This document shows positions 1 through 12,262 of a stretch of 64,000 nt of DNA, in pieces. Position numbers and translations under genes: made by a program. A model generated the notes under the pieces. That model searched no databases, was not told the origin of the DNA, and was given only the letters and a program-made list of their open reading frames with translations. Source of the stretch: Amaurobius ferox (Eukaryota > Arthropoda > Arachnida > Araneae > Amaurobiidae); NCBI GenBank assembly GCA_951213105.1, contig OX578155.1:36866484-36930483 (forward strand), given 5' to 3'. How positions within the stretch are numbered: the first letter of the stretch is position 1; the number at the start of each line of letters is the position of its first letter.

Positions 1-7
1 CACGACA

Positions 8-26
8 TGGCATCCCTGCCGGGATC
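8..26 (+). other. putative tRNA primer-binding site
   Basis: Directly after the terminal CGACA of the 5' LTR comes TGG followed by CATCCCTGCCGGGATC. Its complement resembles a tRNA 3' end: CCA tail, acceptor strand and part of a T arm ending GATCCCGG. The tRNA identity is not resolved. Confidence 0.55.
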
Positions 27-118
27 TGTGAGCAGTTATTTTGATAACAAATTATAAGATTGAACACTTTAATTAATTTTGAATTTTTGAAGAGTTTGAA
101 AATATTTGATAGAAAACG

Positions 119-3100
119 ATGGCCGATGAAATGATTACTGCACACAAAAAGAAACGCGGAGTGTTAAGATCGAATGTTACTAAAGTCATTAATAAATTAG
201 AAACTGAACTAGAAAAAACAGAAGTAAATGAAAATGAAATCGAAGAGTTATTGGAACAATTAACGGATAAATTTGAAACTCTTAAATTAGTTGATAATGA
301 TTTAGGACAACTTTTGAAACCAGATGATATTGAAAAAGAAATTGAATCGGCGGAAGAATACCGCGAAAGAGTAGTTATTTGGAGTTTTAGAGCAAAGAAA
401 AGATTACGTACTCTAAATCAGAATATTCAAAATGATATTATACCACACTCTAAGGAAGACTCGAAATCGAGTATAAAACGAAGTGAACACCACATCAGTG
501 TGAAATTACCAAAAATCACAATTCCGAAATTTTATGGTGATGTGAGTCAGTGGTTGACGTTTTGGAACTCATTCGAAACCGCAATACACAAAAATGAGTA
601 TTTAGATCAAGTCGACAAATTTAACTATCTAAAAGCACATTTAGGAAGCACTGCTTTGGGTACTGTAGAAGGATTCGCTATTTCGTCTGAAAATTATGTC
701 AAAGCAATTGATTTGTTAAAAGACCGATTCGGCCGAAATGACGTTCTGATAAATGCACACATGAATCATTTATTACATATTTCTCCTCTTAGACGATCTA
801 ATGATGTTAAAGGATTTAGAAAACTTTTTGACAACTGCCAAACACAAATAAGAAGTTTAGAATCCCTTGGAGTTTCTTCCGATACTTTTGGTAGTTTATT
901 GTGCCCCATAATTTTGAAATTACTACCATATGATTTAGTCTTTGACTTCAGCAAAGAATTTAATGATGCTGACTATACCATAAACAATTTAATTGGCTTC
1001 ATGGATAAGCAGTTAAGAGCTCGCGAACGATCAAACACTTACATTTCCGAAATGAATCAACATGAAACTCATAAATCTTTTCTACCCTCTCGGAGGATAA
1101 ACAGATCTGATGACCCAGAGAGAAATTTACCACAAGTGAAGTTCGGAAAAGCGAAGGTCGCTACAACTGCAGAATTATTTAGCTCAGATGTTCAAGAAAA
1201 TAATAAAATATGTGTATTCTGTAGTAAATATCACCAGAGCTCTACTTGTAAATATGCTCGCGGATTAGCACTTGAAGAAAGGAAATCTCTTTTAATTAAA
1301 AAGGGTGCATGTTTTCGATGTCTAAAAATGAATCATATTTCCAGAGATTGTAAAGTAAAAGTAACTTGTTCGGAATGTGGAAAAAGGCATTTAGATATAA
1401 TGTGTTTTATTAAAAGGAATGATAATTGCGCTAGTAAGCCAAATGTTAAAAATGAAAACACTGAAGTAGTAGAAAACACAGTACTTACAAATCAGTCTTG
1501 CTCTAAAGAAGTTTATTTACAAACAATGATTGTGTGTATTAATGAAAATGGTTTAGAACATTTTGTAAGGATAATTATTGATACTGGAAGTCAAAAATCG
1601 TACGTGAGCAAATACGTAGCTAAAAGAATGGGATTAAAATGTTTAGGAGAAGAAACAGTAATTCACGGACTTTTTGGGGGTATAGAAAATTCTGAAACAC
1701 ATAAGAAATACCGGGTAAAGTTAACTAGCATCGATAAGAAATACAACTGTGAATTTGAAGCGATGGATCAAAGAAAAATTTGTGCTTCTATTCCTAAAAT
1801 CGATGATTCTCAATTCATAAGTGAATTAAGAAACCTTGGTATTTTTGTTAGTGACATTGAAATAAAGGAAAAATCATGTTTGTTCGAGAAGAATAGAAAT
1901 GAAATTCATATACTTATTGGAGCAGACTTAGCGGGAAAATTATTTACTGGGGATGTAAAACATCTTTCTGGAGGTTTAGTAGCCATAAATACCCACTTAG
2001 GCTGGACAGTAATGGGCAAGGATCATAGAGAAAGCAAGGTAGATAATTCCCTTATGTTGCTATCTCTACATGTAAACAATGCTAAGATAACTGATCTCTG
2101 GAACTTAGATTCTTTGGGCATTAGTGACCCGAGTGAAAAACGAACGAAATTAGAAGTACAAGATCTTACTTTAAGACACTTTCACGAAACTGTTTCCAGA
2201 GACAAAACAGGCAGATACCAAGTATATTTACCATGGTTAGATGGACATCAGCCATTATCTGATCACAAAGACTTGGCCGAAAAAAGGCTTAAAAACACAG
2301 TAAAATCCCTTAATTCGATTAACAAGTTAGAAGCTTATCAAAAGGTATTTGACGAATGGGAAAAGGAGGGGATAATAGAAGAAATTAGTCCAGGATTCGA
2401 AAAACTTACCGATGAAAATTCCGCCGTACATTACTTGCCTCATAGAGCAGTGATAAAAGAACAAGCCACGACCAAGATTAGACCGGTTTTTGATGGGTCA
2501 GCCAAAACCCGCAATTCTGTATCGTTAAACGAATGCCTTGAAAAGGGACCCAATTTGATAGAATTGATACCATCAATTCTGAACAGATTCAGGTGGGGTA
2601 AGATCGGAGTAATAGCTGACATCCGAAAGGCCTTCCTACAAATAAGCTTACACGAAAATGACAGAAACTTTTTGCAGTTTTTGTGGTGGAAGGACGGCGA
2701 TCCTCACAAAGTAATCACTTACAGACACACTCGAGTTGTTTTTGGAGTGTCCTGCAGCCCTTTTCTCCTCGCTGCTGTATTGACTCACCTTTTAGATCAA
2801 GTTACAGAACCGCTGAAAGAGCTTGCTAAAAAACTCAAAGACTCTATGTACGTTGACAACTGCGTTGCAAGTGTCGATACAATGGAAGAGTTAGATCATT
2901 TTCGTACCGAGTCTCAGAAACTTCTGTCATCAGCGAAATTCGACCTACGTGGATGGAGGAACAACGAGTTTTCTTCAGAGAAGAAACATGTACAAAATTT
3001 GCATGGGCTGAATGCTGAAGAAACTGATGTACCGGTGTTGGGTCTTTCGTGGAAGATTGAGAAGGATACCTTGTCATGTTTGTTCATCGATACAGACAAT

Positions 3101-4381
3101 GAAGAACCCGTCACAAAGAGAAGAATCTTATCTGTGGCACATAGAATATTTGACCCAATTGGGTTTACATGTCCTGTGACTTTAATACCAAAACTTCTTC
3201 TACAAGAATGTTGGAAAATTGAAGCATCGTGGGACTCTGCATTGCCTGATGATATTGTTAAGAAATTTGATAATTGGAAGAATCAACTACATGAATTAAA
3301 AAACGCTAGGATTCCCCGAAGACTATCCAGTTTAGACCTCAATGATGCGCAGCTGACATTACATGTGTTTTGTGATGCTTCCAAGTTATCGTATGCCACT
3401 TGTATTTTCCTTCGAGCAGAAAAGGAAAATAGAGTAACCTGTCAGTTAATACAAGCAAGATCAAGGGTAGCTCCTTTAAAAGGTATATCCATACCTCGAT
3501 TGGAGTTATTAGCTTGTAACATTGGAGCAAGATTGGCAGACACGGTAAAGAAAGATATAAATATGGAAGATATTGAGACATTTTATTGGTCTGACTCAAT
3601 GGACGCTTTATATTGGATCAAAAGAGAGGGTCCTTGGGTTACTTTTATTTCCAATAGAATACGGGAAATCAGAAGTCTATCTTCCGCCAATGATTGGAAT
3701 TTCGTGCCGGGGGTTCAGAACCCTGCGGATCTCCCATCAAGAGGATGTTCTGTGAAAACACTTATCAAAGGAAATTGGTGGGAAGGGCCGTTATGGTTGA
3801 AGTGTTCCAGGGATAACTGGCCTGACTTCGAACTGATTCCAGATGAGAAGGTGGTGAATTCAGAGAAGAGGAAGATCATAGTATCATCTATAAATGAAGA
3901 GAAAGATGATTATTATCATTATATATCCTCATACCAGAAAATAATAAGAGTCACTGGATGGATATATAGATTTGCCGAAAATGCTAAGAAATCTGGAGAT
4001 AGAAAACTTGGGAAGTTAGATACTAATGAGCTTAAAAAAGCTGAACTTGTGATTCTGAGGAAAGTACAAAAGGATGTTTTCTTGGATGAAAATAATAGTA
4101 GACTTAAATCCCTACCAATTATTACAGATTCTAATGGACTTTTAAGAATCAAGACGAAAGTTTTCATGCGAGCAGATGAAGAAAATTTCAGATTTCCAAT
4201 TGTTCTGCCAACGGACCACAATGTGGTTAAGAGTTTGATAATTTGGAAACATAAAGAACTCGGACATGCTGGAGTACAATTTTTAATGGCTGCGTTAAGA
4301 GAAAATTATTGGATACTGAAAAGTAGAAGAACTATCAAAAAGTTATCCAATCGTGTGTCGTATGCCAAAGGTTTAGTGTAA
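119..4381 (+). pseudogene. BEL/Pao gag-pol polyprotein (gag to start of integrase)
   Basis: A 1,420-codon frame starting at ATG 119. Seen in order: a charged, helical N-terminus; a DUF1759-type capsid region (about residues 130-300); cysteine knuckles near residues 365-435 (CX2CX4HX4C visible in CFRCLKMNHISRDC); an aspartic-protease DTGS at about residue 488; an RT domain with YVDN as its catalytic-box form near residue 910, which is usual for Pao elements where others have YVDD; an RNase H-like region with FCDAS and YWSDS; and the start of the integrase zinc-binding domain. The frame ends at a stop inside that zinc domain. Reading continues in another frame at once, so the stop follows a single-base-scale indel near 4336-4345. 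Other than that break the frame is open, which suggests a fairly young insertion. Confidence 0.92.
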
Positions 4382-5481
4382 GACCACCGCATATTCCTGA
4401 AGGAACTTTACCTGAAGATCGAGTGAAGGATGCCTCTGTCTTTGAGATAATTGGAGTCGATGTAGCAGGTCCTTTAATTCTTAAAGATCGACAAAAGACC
4501 TGGATTCTAATTGTGGCATGCGCCATTTATCGAGCTGTTCATTTGGAACTGCTAACAGCTCTTTCTACTGATAATTTTCTGTTGGCACTTAGAAGATTCA
4601 TAGCACGCAGAGGAAGACCGTCTATAATCTATTCTGACCATGGAGCAAATTTTGTCGGGTCTGGAAACTTCCTTAAAACTATCAATCTGGAAAAATTGAA
4701 ACTAAGTATTGAACCGATTACTTGGAAATTCATTCCTACTTCCGCTCCGTGGTGGGGTGGATTTTGGGAGCGGTTAGTTGGTCTTATGAAACGGATTTTG
4801 AGAAAAGTTCTTGGAAAAACATCTTTATGTTATGAAGAAATGGCAACGGTCTTATGTGATTGTGAAAGCCTACTTAACTCAAGACCAATAACTTATGTAT
4901 CAGAAGACGTGAATGACCTGAGTCCACTTACTCCTGCAATGTTTTTACAGGAAAACAAGGACAATAGTGTTGCTGACTTAGACCATTTGAACCAGTTAGA
5001 TAGGAAAAGGTTGAACAAAAGATTGGTATACCGAAAAAGAATCATGAAAGATCTTCGTGCTAGGTTTCGTATTGAATATCTGGGACAGTTACGCCAGAGC
5101 CACATGAAGAACAGCAAAGTGCATACCCCAAAGGTGGGAGATATTGTCTTAGTGTGGACTGACAATGTGAAAAGAATTAATTGGCCGTTAGGAAGGATTC
5201 TAGACGTATATCCTAGCAAAGATGGACTGGTACGTCTAGCCAAAATAAAGACCAGATCAGGTATTTTCATCCGACCAGTTCGGAAACTGTGCCCACTGGA
5301 ATTAGATGACGATGGTGCTCGCTCTGACCTCACTCAAGATGAACCTGCCAGGTCAGACAGTGCTGAAGAGACCATGCCTGATTCTCCTGGTGGTAAAAAC
5401 GCTGCACAGGAACCTGACCATCGTTATGTGACTACACGAGCAGGACGTACTGTTCGAGTGCCTCAAAGTTACAGACAGTAA
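4382..5481 (+). pseudogene. BEL/Pao integrase core and C-terminal DUF5641 domain, out of frame with pol
   Basis: This continues the polyprotein in a different frame, open from about 4345 to the TAA at 5479-5481. The integrase catalytic core is visible with D near 4459 (GVDVAGPL), D near 4635 (YSDHGANF) and E near 4768 (GGFWERLVG), the D,D-35-E triad of retroviral-type integrases. The C-terminus has the GDIVLVW...W..GRI pattern of the DUF5641 domain found after Pao integrases. There is no good independent start codon, so this is the severed end of the upstream frame and not a separate gene. The catalytic triad itself is intact. Confidence 0.9.
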
Positions 5482-5518
5482 TAGATGTTGAGTCTCAGGT
5501 GAAATTTTCACTGAAACT

Positions 5519-5530
5519 CAAAAGGGGGAG
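5519..5530 (+). other. polypurine tract
   Basis: A purine run AAAAGGGGGAG immediately before the TGTCG start of the 3' LTR, the expected plus-strand priming site. Confidence 0.85.
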
Positions 5531-5894
5531 TGTCGAAAAACTGTTACATCGAACTTTCATATTCTGCCCTGCCGATGGCGTTAATGATGTTTTGAATTGG
5601 GTGAGCTGACAGAATTGCCACTTACAGAAGATATATTGCGCATAAAACATTTCCGTGACGTCACTCCTAACACATGTTGCTGGGACTTTGAGAAACGAAC
5701 GCCAGAGATGAAAAAGAACTGTCGATCAGTGAACAGTATGGAACTAAGATCACTGTAAAGATTATTAATGATTTGTAAATATGTAACATATTAGTGTGTA
5801 GTGAAATTATATAATCTAAAAAATGAAAAACGACTCGGCTAATTCTTGGAGATATCTTTATTTTAATTAAACTTAAGTATTTTCAGAATCGACA
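5531..5894 (+). repeat. 3' LTR of the BEL/Pao element
   Basis: 364 bp bounded by a perfect 5-bp terminal inverted repeat TGTCG/CGACA. Its start abuts the polypurine tract and its end matches the CGACA at the window start. It holds no coding sequence. A TATA-like or polyadenylation signal cannot be assigned with confidence. Confidence 0.85.
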
Positions 5895-6071
5895 GAAACG
5901 ATAGAAGTGCTCAAATACTGTCATCAATCTACTGCTTCCCCGGGAATCTGAGGTAGGATCTTTTATATTTTCAATTTTAAGTATCGATGATAATATAAGA
6001 ATCCTATAGAAGGAATTTGTAATGAATTCTTTCACGACACACATACATACTTTCACACACACACAGAGAGA

Positions 6072-6190
6072 GCCAACGGCCGTACCGTGCAGAAAACACC
6101 GGTTCTCGTTACATCACCGAAGTCAAGCAGCATCGGGCGCGGTTAGTACTTGGGTGGGCGACCACCTGGGAACACCGCGTGCTGTTGGCA
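6072..6190 (+). pseudogene. 5S rRNA-derived sequence (SINE head)
   Basis: 119 bases match eukaryotic 5S rRNA from GCCAACGGCCGTACC through CCGCGTGCTGTTGGC. The internal control regions are well preserved: box A (AAGTCAAGCAGCATCGGGC) and box C (TAGTACTTGGGTGGGCGACC). No T-run terminator follows. The sequence runs straight into SINE body, so I treat it as a SINE promoter head and not as a functional rRNA gene, although transcription by Pol III looks possible. Confidence 0.85.
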
Positions 6191-6457
6191 CATTTCGAGC
6201 GCGGTAGCCCGGTTGTTTGCGCGCTGGATTTGCACGCTGCCACAACAGCCGCCGTGTTCTTGCGGAGTCCGATTACGTTAAACATGTGGGTCCGTAAGTC
6301 CTTCCGAGAGGTTGGTGGTAGGGGAAGGAGGGTACGGTCCCTGTGGATGCCTCCCCCACTGGGTTCCGGTCTAAATTGGGTGGCACTTCTCGACCGTCCA
6401 AACGGTTACCTTACACCTTTCTGGTAGGTCGGACGGTCTGGGTCTCAACAACAAAAA
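6072..6457 (+). mobile_element. composite SINE: 5S rRNA head, tRNA-like segment, shared body, (CAA)n-like tail
   Basis: Bases 6072-6190 are a near-complete 5S rRNA-like sequence. From about 6191 there is the start of a tRNA-like head (GCGGTAGCCC, then GCGCGCTGG) whose B-box half is missing, then the ~200-bp body and ACAAC tail found in the tRNA-headed SINE copies at 6809-7088 and 34822-35114. The body includes AACATGTGGGTCCGTAAG and GGTCGGACGGTCTGGG. Target duplication cannot be read because insertion was into a CA repeat. Family knowledge: 5S-derived SINEs are class SINE3, and fused 5S-tRNA heads are rare. The tRNA-like remnant suggests the 5S head was added onto, or replaced part of, an existing tRNA SINE. 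Confidence 0.8.
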
Positions 6458-6607
6458 CACACACACACAGACAGCACCTCAAAAACGTATGATTCGTGTT
6501 CAGGGGTGTTTAAAACGTGTTCTCCCGTCGAAGACTCTAGTTCGAATTTTCGACCCCGTCACAATACTTTCCTTATACATTATATGTATATAAGGAGAGT
6601 AATATAT

Positions 6608-6793
6608 TGCTAATAAAATCTCCTATTTATTATCCTGCAAAGTAAATTTATATTCAGAACAAAGAACGGTAGAAGTTGGACTCCCTCTAGCGACGAAGAA
6701 TCAGTTGTCTTTTGTCAGGAAAATTTTCAGCTGCGATCCAGCTCAAAGATATTTTTCACCCAGGACTAAGCATGATTTTTGGGGCCCCTTCCC
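6608..6793. other. AT-rich spacer
   Basis: Sequence between the repeat fragment and the next SINE. No reading frame, RNA or recognisable repeat seen. Confidence 0.5.
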
Positions 6794-6808
6794 GGAAACA
6801 AAGTTAGT

Positions 6809-7088
6809 TGTTGTTGTTGAAAACCAGACCGTCCGACCTACCAGAAAGGTGTAAGGTAACAGTTTGGACGGTCGGGAAGTGCCACCCAATTTAGACCGGA
6901 ACCCAGTGGGGGAGGCATCCACAGGGACCGTACCCTCCTTCCCCTGTCACCAACCTCTCGGAAGGACTTTCGGACCCACATGTTTAACGTGATCGTACTC
7001 CGCATGAACACGGCGGCAGTTTTGGCAGTGGCTGGAATCGAACCCGGGCCTTCCGAGTGCAACTCCAGCGCGTTAACCAATGGGTTAT
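6809..7088 (-). mobile_element. tRNA-derived SINE, complete, 15-bp target duplication
   Basis: Read on the minus strand: a tRNA-like head with A-box-like TTGGTTAACGCGCTGG and B box GGGTTCGATTCC, the body shared with the other SINE copies, and a CAACAACAA tail (TTG repeats on the plus strand at 6809-6820). It is flanked by perfect direct repeats GGAAACAAAGTTAGT at 6794-6808 and 7089-7103, so it is an intact retrotransposition event. It differs from the array-unit SINE by scattered substitutions, consistent with an independent insertion of the same family. Confidence 0.9.
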
Positions 7089-7103
7089 GGAAACAAAGTT
7101 AGT

Positions 7104-7380
7104 GAACATGCTAATGTAACATAGCATGCTAATATATTAAATAATCAACAACATTGACTATAACTTGGGAACATTAAAAAAATGTTCAACATTCTCACTG
7201 TTTCTATTTTCATTTTCATATTTTATAATTTTTACAAATATGTTTACTGATAGACTGTACTAAACAAATACCTTTAGTCATTATTTAAATAGATTCCCCT
7301 CGTAAGTACATCATCAGTTACACCAATTAAAATATAACAATCACATTCTTAATCGCATTCTTAATTCCTATTAAAAAAAA
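7104..7380. other. AT-rich spacer
   Basis: No gene or recognisable repeat seen. Confidence 0.5.
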
Positions 7381-8182
7381 TCTGATGTGGGCAGCACATG
7401 ACTTTTATTATATAATGCAATGAATTTACTACTTTTACAGTTTAAAAAAAATTTATTCTTATATTCTTTCCAAGATATTGAATTTTCTTCAATTAATCGT
7501 CATTTTCATTGATTTAGCGTCATTTTTATCCATTTGGCGAGATTTTCGTTAATTTGGCAACATTTAAAAATGTCGCCAAGTTGGCGACATTCCGCCAAAT
7601 TCGTCGTAAAAATCTCGCCTTGTATTATGAACGGAGAAATAAGTTATTCTTACAGCAGATAAATGACTATTGGCGTTCAAATACAAAAGTATTACTCAAA
7701 GTATATTTTCTCGTGAATGGAACGAGTTAGATCCACGAGAATAATGTCACCAACGTTATCTCATGATATTTCATATGAAAAGTGAACATGTTTCTTGACA
7801 GTTAATATATTTTTTTAATTTATTGGGTTTTTTGATACATTTATTTGAAAAAGATGCAATATCTCGAGAATGGTTTATGCTAGCGTTCTAAAGTTTATGT
7901 CAATCGTTTTCTAAGGAAAAATTACATAAGAAATGTCTATTTGCGTAACTTTATTAAAGGATTTGATTTTTTGATGATTTTTTCTAAATTTCACTCGAAA
8001 ATTTAGGGGGGTTCTGAGCATTTGATTGTGTTTTAAAACAATAGGCTTCCAGTATTCACGGATTGTAATTTTTGAACCAAATTTTGTTCGAATCGGTCCA
8101 TTCGTTCGTCATTTATCGTCTCCACAGACTCATTGATATACAGACACACACATACACATACTTTCACACACACACACACATA

Positions 8183-8240
<58 letters not shown>

Positions 8241-8371
8241 CATCACTTCAAAAATGTTCGATTCGTGATCAGGGATGTTTGAAACGTGCTCTCCCGTCGA
8301 AAACTGGAATTCGAATTTTCACCCCGTCATAATACTTTCCTTTTACATTATGTATATAAGGAAAGTAAAAA
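7381..8371 (+). repeat. ~990-bp non-autonomous repeat, copy 1 of a direct pair
   Basis: It starts TCTGATGTGGGCAGCACATG and ends with an inverted repeat TACTTTCC...GGAAAGTA (8333-8367). It contains a region rich in self-complementary TTGGCGAGATTTT / AAATCTCGCC and CGCCAAGTTGGCGAC words (7535-7620), a CA microsatellite (about 8145-8225) and no coding potential. The next copy follows head-to-tail. The terminal hairpin and lack of target duplication are compatible with a Helitron-like or other hairpin-ended element, but I cannot classify it. Confidence 0.7.
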
Positions 8372-9325
8372 TCTGATGTGGGCAGCACATGACTTACCTT
8401 ATATAATGCAATGAATTTACTACTTTTACAGTGAAAAAAAATAGATTATTTTTATAGTAGATATTTATATTCCTTCCAAAATATTGAATTTTCGTCAATG
8501 AGTCGTCATTTTCATTGATTTAGCGTCATTTTTAACCATTCGGCGAGTTTTTCGTTAATTTAGCAATATTTAGAAAAGTTTCCAAGTTGGCGATATTCTA
8601 CCAAATTTGTCGCCAAAATCTCGACAATCGTTATGGTCGGAGAAATAAGTTATTCTTACAGCAGATAAATGACTATTGGCGTTCAAATACAAAAGTATTA
8701 CTCGAAGTATCTTTTTACATGAATGGATCGAGCTAGATCCGCGAGAATGATGTCTCCAAATTTATCGCTTAATATTACATATGAAAAGTGAACATGTTTC
8801 TCACTAGGAAATATTATTTTTTTATTTTATATGACTTTTTGATAATTTTTTTAGAAAAATGTGCAATATCACGAGCACGGTTCATGTTAACGTTCTAAAA
8901 TTTATGTCAATCGTTTTCTAATGAAAAATTGCATCAGGAATGTCTATTTGCGTTACTTTATTAGAGGTTTTGATTTTTTGACGATTTTTTCAAAATTTTA
9001 CTCGAAAATTTAAGGGCATTCTGAACAGTCGAGAGATTGCGTATAAAAACAATAATCTTCCAGTGTTTACGGATTGTAATTTTTGTATCAAATTTCGTTC
9101 GAATCGGTCCATTCGTTCGTCAGTTATCGGCTCCACAGACTCACTGACACACACACACACACATACTTTCACACACACACACACACACAGACATCACTTC
9201 AAAAATGTTCGATTCGTGATTAGGGATGGTTGAAAACAGGGATGCAGAGAAAACTTGAATTCGAATTTTCGACCTCATCACAATACTTTGCTTATACATT
9301 ATTTTATATAACGAAAGTAAAAATA
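8372..9325 (+). repeat. ~950-bp non-autonomous repeat, copy 2 of a direct pair
   Basis: Head-to-tail diverged duplicate of 7381-8371, starting with the same TCTGATGTGGGCAGCACATG. The CA tract is shorter (9148-9189) and the 3' hairpin is degraded (TACTTTGCTTATACATTATTTTATATAACGAAAGTA). It probably arose by tandem insertion or duplication well before the present. Confidence 0.7.
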
Positions 9326-12262
9326 AATTAACAGCGAAATTAGTTTAATTATAAACAAATATATCTTAATCAAAGTTATTGCTGCCAATGTAACAGTTTG
9401 TTTTTTCCAGTATTCATATTATGTAGAAATATTTTTCAAATATCAGCTTACACTGTTTGAATAAATTCAGAGCCCACCACTTTTAATTTAATCATTTAAA
9501 ATCATAATTAAAACATGTCTTCTATCACTCATCAATACAAGAAAAAAATTCACATGGCAGTTGCTAATTAATAATATTGTTGTGACACCCCCAGATTTTC
9601 AGTGGGCCTTGCAAATATATCGGTTCCAAAAATCTTGGAATCCTACATAATTCTCTTATCATAATATATACTACTATCAACATATCTTTTTTGTGCTTAG
9701 GGTTAGCAGAGATTTATTTTCTGTATGTTATACTTTTAAATTAATACAATACTTTACTATACCATAGAAATGTCGGCATGAAAATGTTTCAGTATGTAAT
9801 TTGTCAGTCAAACTACACTTAAGCCACGCCTACTCATTTATTCAGAAAATTTGTTTTTGGAGGGCAGTCACATACTTCTACATACGCCCATTACATAATT
9901 TTTCTCTCTACATAATATTTTTAAAATGCTATATGATCATTTTTCGACATACACTTTTTCAAGCCAGCAGCATAGCGTGATATTTTTGACTGGGGAGGCT
10001 GAGCTGTTGGCGTTTTAACTTGGTAAAGGTTTTCGTATTAATAAGGTATATTTATATTAGAATTCGCATTTTCAATAAGTTTTATTTTCTTGGAGAATAA
10101 AATAAAATAATTTTACATAAAAATGCTAAGAGTGAATGAAATGCATAATATTTTAAAATGTTACCGATGTAAGATAAATACATACAAAATATAACATTTT
10201 AAATATTCCTTATTTCTAAATTAGATGAACTGTTTCAACCCTCCCATTAAATATGAAGGTGGTCGCTCATAGGAGTGGACCCCCCCCCCCCTCCACCACC
10301 ACCACCACCTAACCCGAATATTCAAGGTAATAAAAGCGATCATCAAGTTGCTATGTTGTACATTTTATTCTTGAGTCCCCCCGCCCCCGTCTCCTCCTTG
10401 TGAAATGTTTTACATTCGTAAATGTATGAAAGAGTTCACTGAAAGTTGGTGAGAAATCTGGAACATAAGCTTAGTTGAAAATCACCATATTCAACAATGT
10501 CCTTAAACAATATTGTACATTAATTATTTACAAATACGTACTGTACTATGAAAACTTAAAAATATTTTATAATTACAATATGCTAAGAATCCGCTAGAAA
10601 ATTATCAACCACTTTTTGTAACTAACTGATATTCTCTTCTGACATGGGATTTTTGAAGGGAAATCAGATTTATTCTTTCTAAAACTCCCAAATACGCAAA
10701 CGGATGATTCGCCATATTGATGTCAATATAAAGAGCTAAGTCTACTTTGCAAACTATTCAAGTGTAATAGTAGTTATTATTAGTATATTTCTTCATTATA
10801 TTGTTTAAATTAGGTAAATGCTAGTTTATTCCTGAAAAATGGTTCAAATTCTTTAGTATTACAAATGATTCTTTTCTGCTAATATTAATTAATAGAATCA
10901 CATTTAACCCCAAATGGAGGAACCATTAGCCTTTCCCGAGAAATGTTCTTTCATCCAATTATTGACTGTTTACATACGGCTGAAAACGGGGATAGCGATA
11001 GCCACGCCTTTCTGAAGGCTGGCTTGTATGTTAGTTAATCAGCTAGGGTGGAGTTTAACAGATGCGTTGGTTAAATACCATGCTTATCATTATATACCTC
11101 GAAGCCTGGATGATTTCAGCTTCTAAAACATTAAATTATGCGTTTTAATGGGAAAAATACTTTGAAATATGTCACTTTAAGCAAGTAAAATGTAAAAAAT
11201 TTCTAAATAGTACATATATTCGAAAGTTATTTAAAAAATTATAATGAATAGAAGTATGTTTAAATATTTCTTTAAACTAGATTTTAAGCAGGGGAGGTTC
11301 AGCTTTTTAGCCTCAATGAACACCACGCCACTGGTATCCTATACTTTTAAATTCTACAGGAGATCATATGCTTCAAATCACACGTAAATTTCTGCCAAAT
11401 TAATTTCTTACACAGTAAAATTCAAAACGCAGAAACTACCATCAAATTCTGGTGGAACGCATTGTAACTTCGAAAAACATAATTTTTCAACCCCAGAGAA
11501 ACCCAAATATTCTTATATTGAACGGGTCGTAAATGAAAGCTTGCATAAAATAAAACTATATGAAATATTACCAATCCTTAATGATGTCACTATTACGATA
11601 CTACAGCTTGTAGGAACGACGAACGCAACGACTTGTAAATTACACCCATTTATTACTTATTCCCCCTCTCCATTCTTTTTCCCAATTTATTTTAAAATGA
11701 AAGGCTATATTAGAAAAAAATTTTTTTTTTTGCAGCGATTTATTTGAATGAAATAATATAAAACAAACTACGTATTTTAAAACAAGATCGTTTGCAATGG
11801 GTAACGCCTCCGGACATTTATAGTCACGGATCCTGCCTACAGAGGACGTTCCCAAATATTTGGATAATGTTTTCCAAATTCCTGACATTGCTTAGTAAAA
11901 TTTTTATGATGAATTAAAGGTGTATATGAAAACATAAATATAAATTTCTAGAAGCACTGTAGGTCTGATTTCACGGCTAAGTGATTCTATTCTTGAGGCG
12001 AACAATTATTGAACATCTGTTAAATTCCTATGAATGAATTTCATAGAAATTTTACAAAGAATCTCGTTAAATTATAAATTGATTAGAAATGATCATTTAA
12101 ACAATTGAGAAAGCGTACACTAAAATCAAATAATCCTAAGAAATTTTACATTTTTGATTGCGTTCTCTAGAAAACCACTTATTACCATTTTATTCCTAAA
12201 CTAATGTTGCACATTCTTGATCGCATTGTCAAGAATGAAATCTGGCAATAGGCTACTTAAAT
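9326..12262. other. non-coding AT-rich region
   Basis: I see no gene. The only landmark is a C-run followed by a CCA microsatellite (about 10279-10310). The reading frames here are short and show no domain. Confidence 0.5.

Larger units (their letters stand above)
1..5894 (+). mobile_element. BEL/Pao LTR retrotransposon, nearly complete, frame-broken
   Basis: Seen: the order is a putative primer-binding site (from base 8), gag-pol reading frame, integrase in a shifted frame, polypurine tract, then a 364-bp 3' LTR with terminal TGTCG...CGACA. The first seven bases of the window end in the same CGACA as the 3' LTR, so the window opens at the last bases of the 5' LTR. Family knowledge: the domain order (DUF1759-type gag, zinc knuckles, aspartic protease, RT, RNase H, integrase, DUF5641) is that of BEL/Pao (Metaviridae-like Belpaoviridae) elements. 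The copy is probably dead because of a frame break in the integrase zinc-binding region near 4340. Target-site duplication cannot be checked because the 5' flank is outside the window. Confidence 0.93.
6040..6607 (+). repeat. fragment of the ~1-kb CA-rich repeat, split by a SINE
   Basis: The flanks of the 6072-6457 SINE match the 3' third of the repeats at 7381-8371 and 8372-9325. On the left is the CACACATAC...TTTCACAC run; on the right is the segment with CCCGTCGAAGAC, TCGAATTTTCGACCCCGTC and the terminal TACTTTCCTTATACATTA...TATAAGGAGAGTA hairpin. The SINE therefore landed in the CA microsatellite of a third copy. Confidence 0.7.

Noticed and set aside
6072..6190. Functional 5S rRNA gene
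   Set aside because: It runs into SINE body with no T-run terminator and lies in a CA repeat, so a SINE head is the better explanation.
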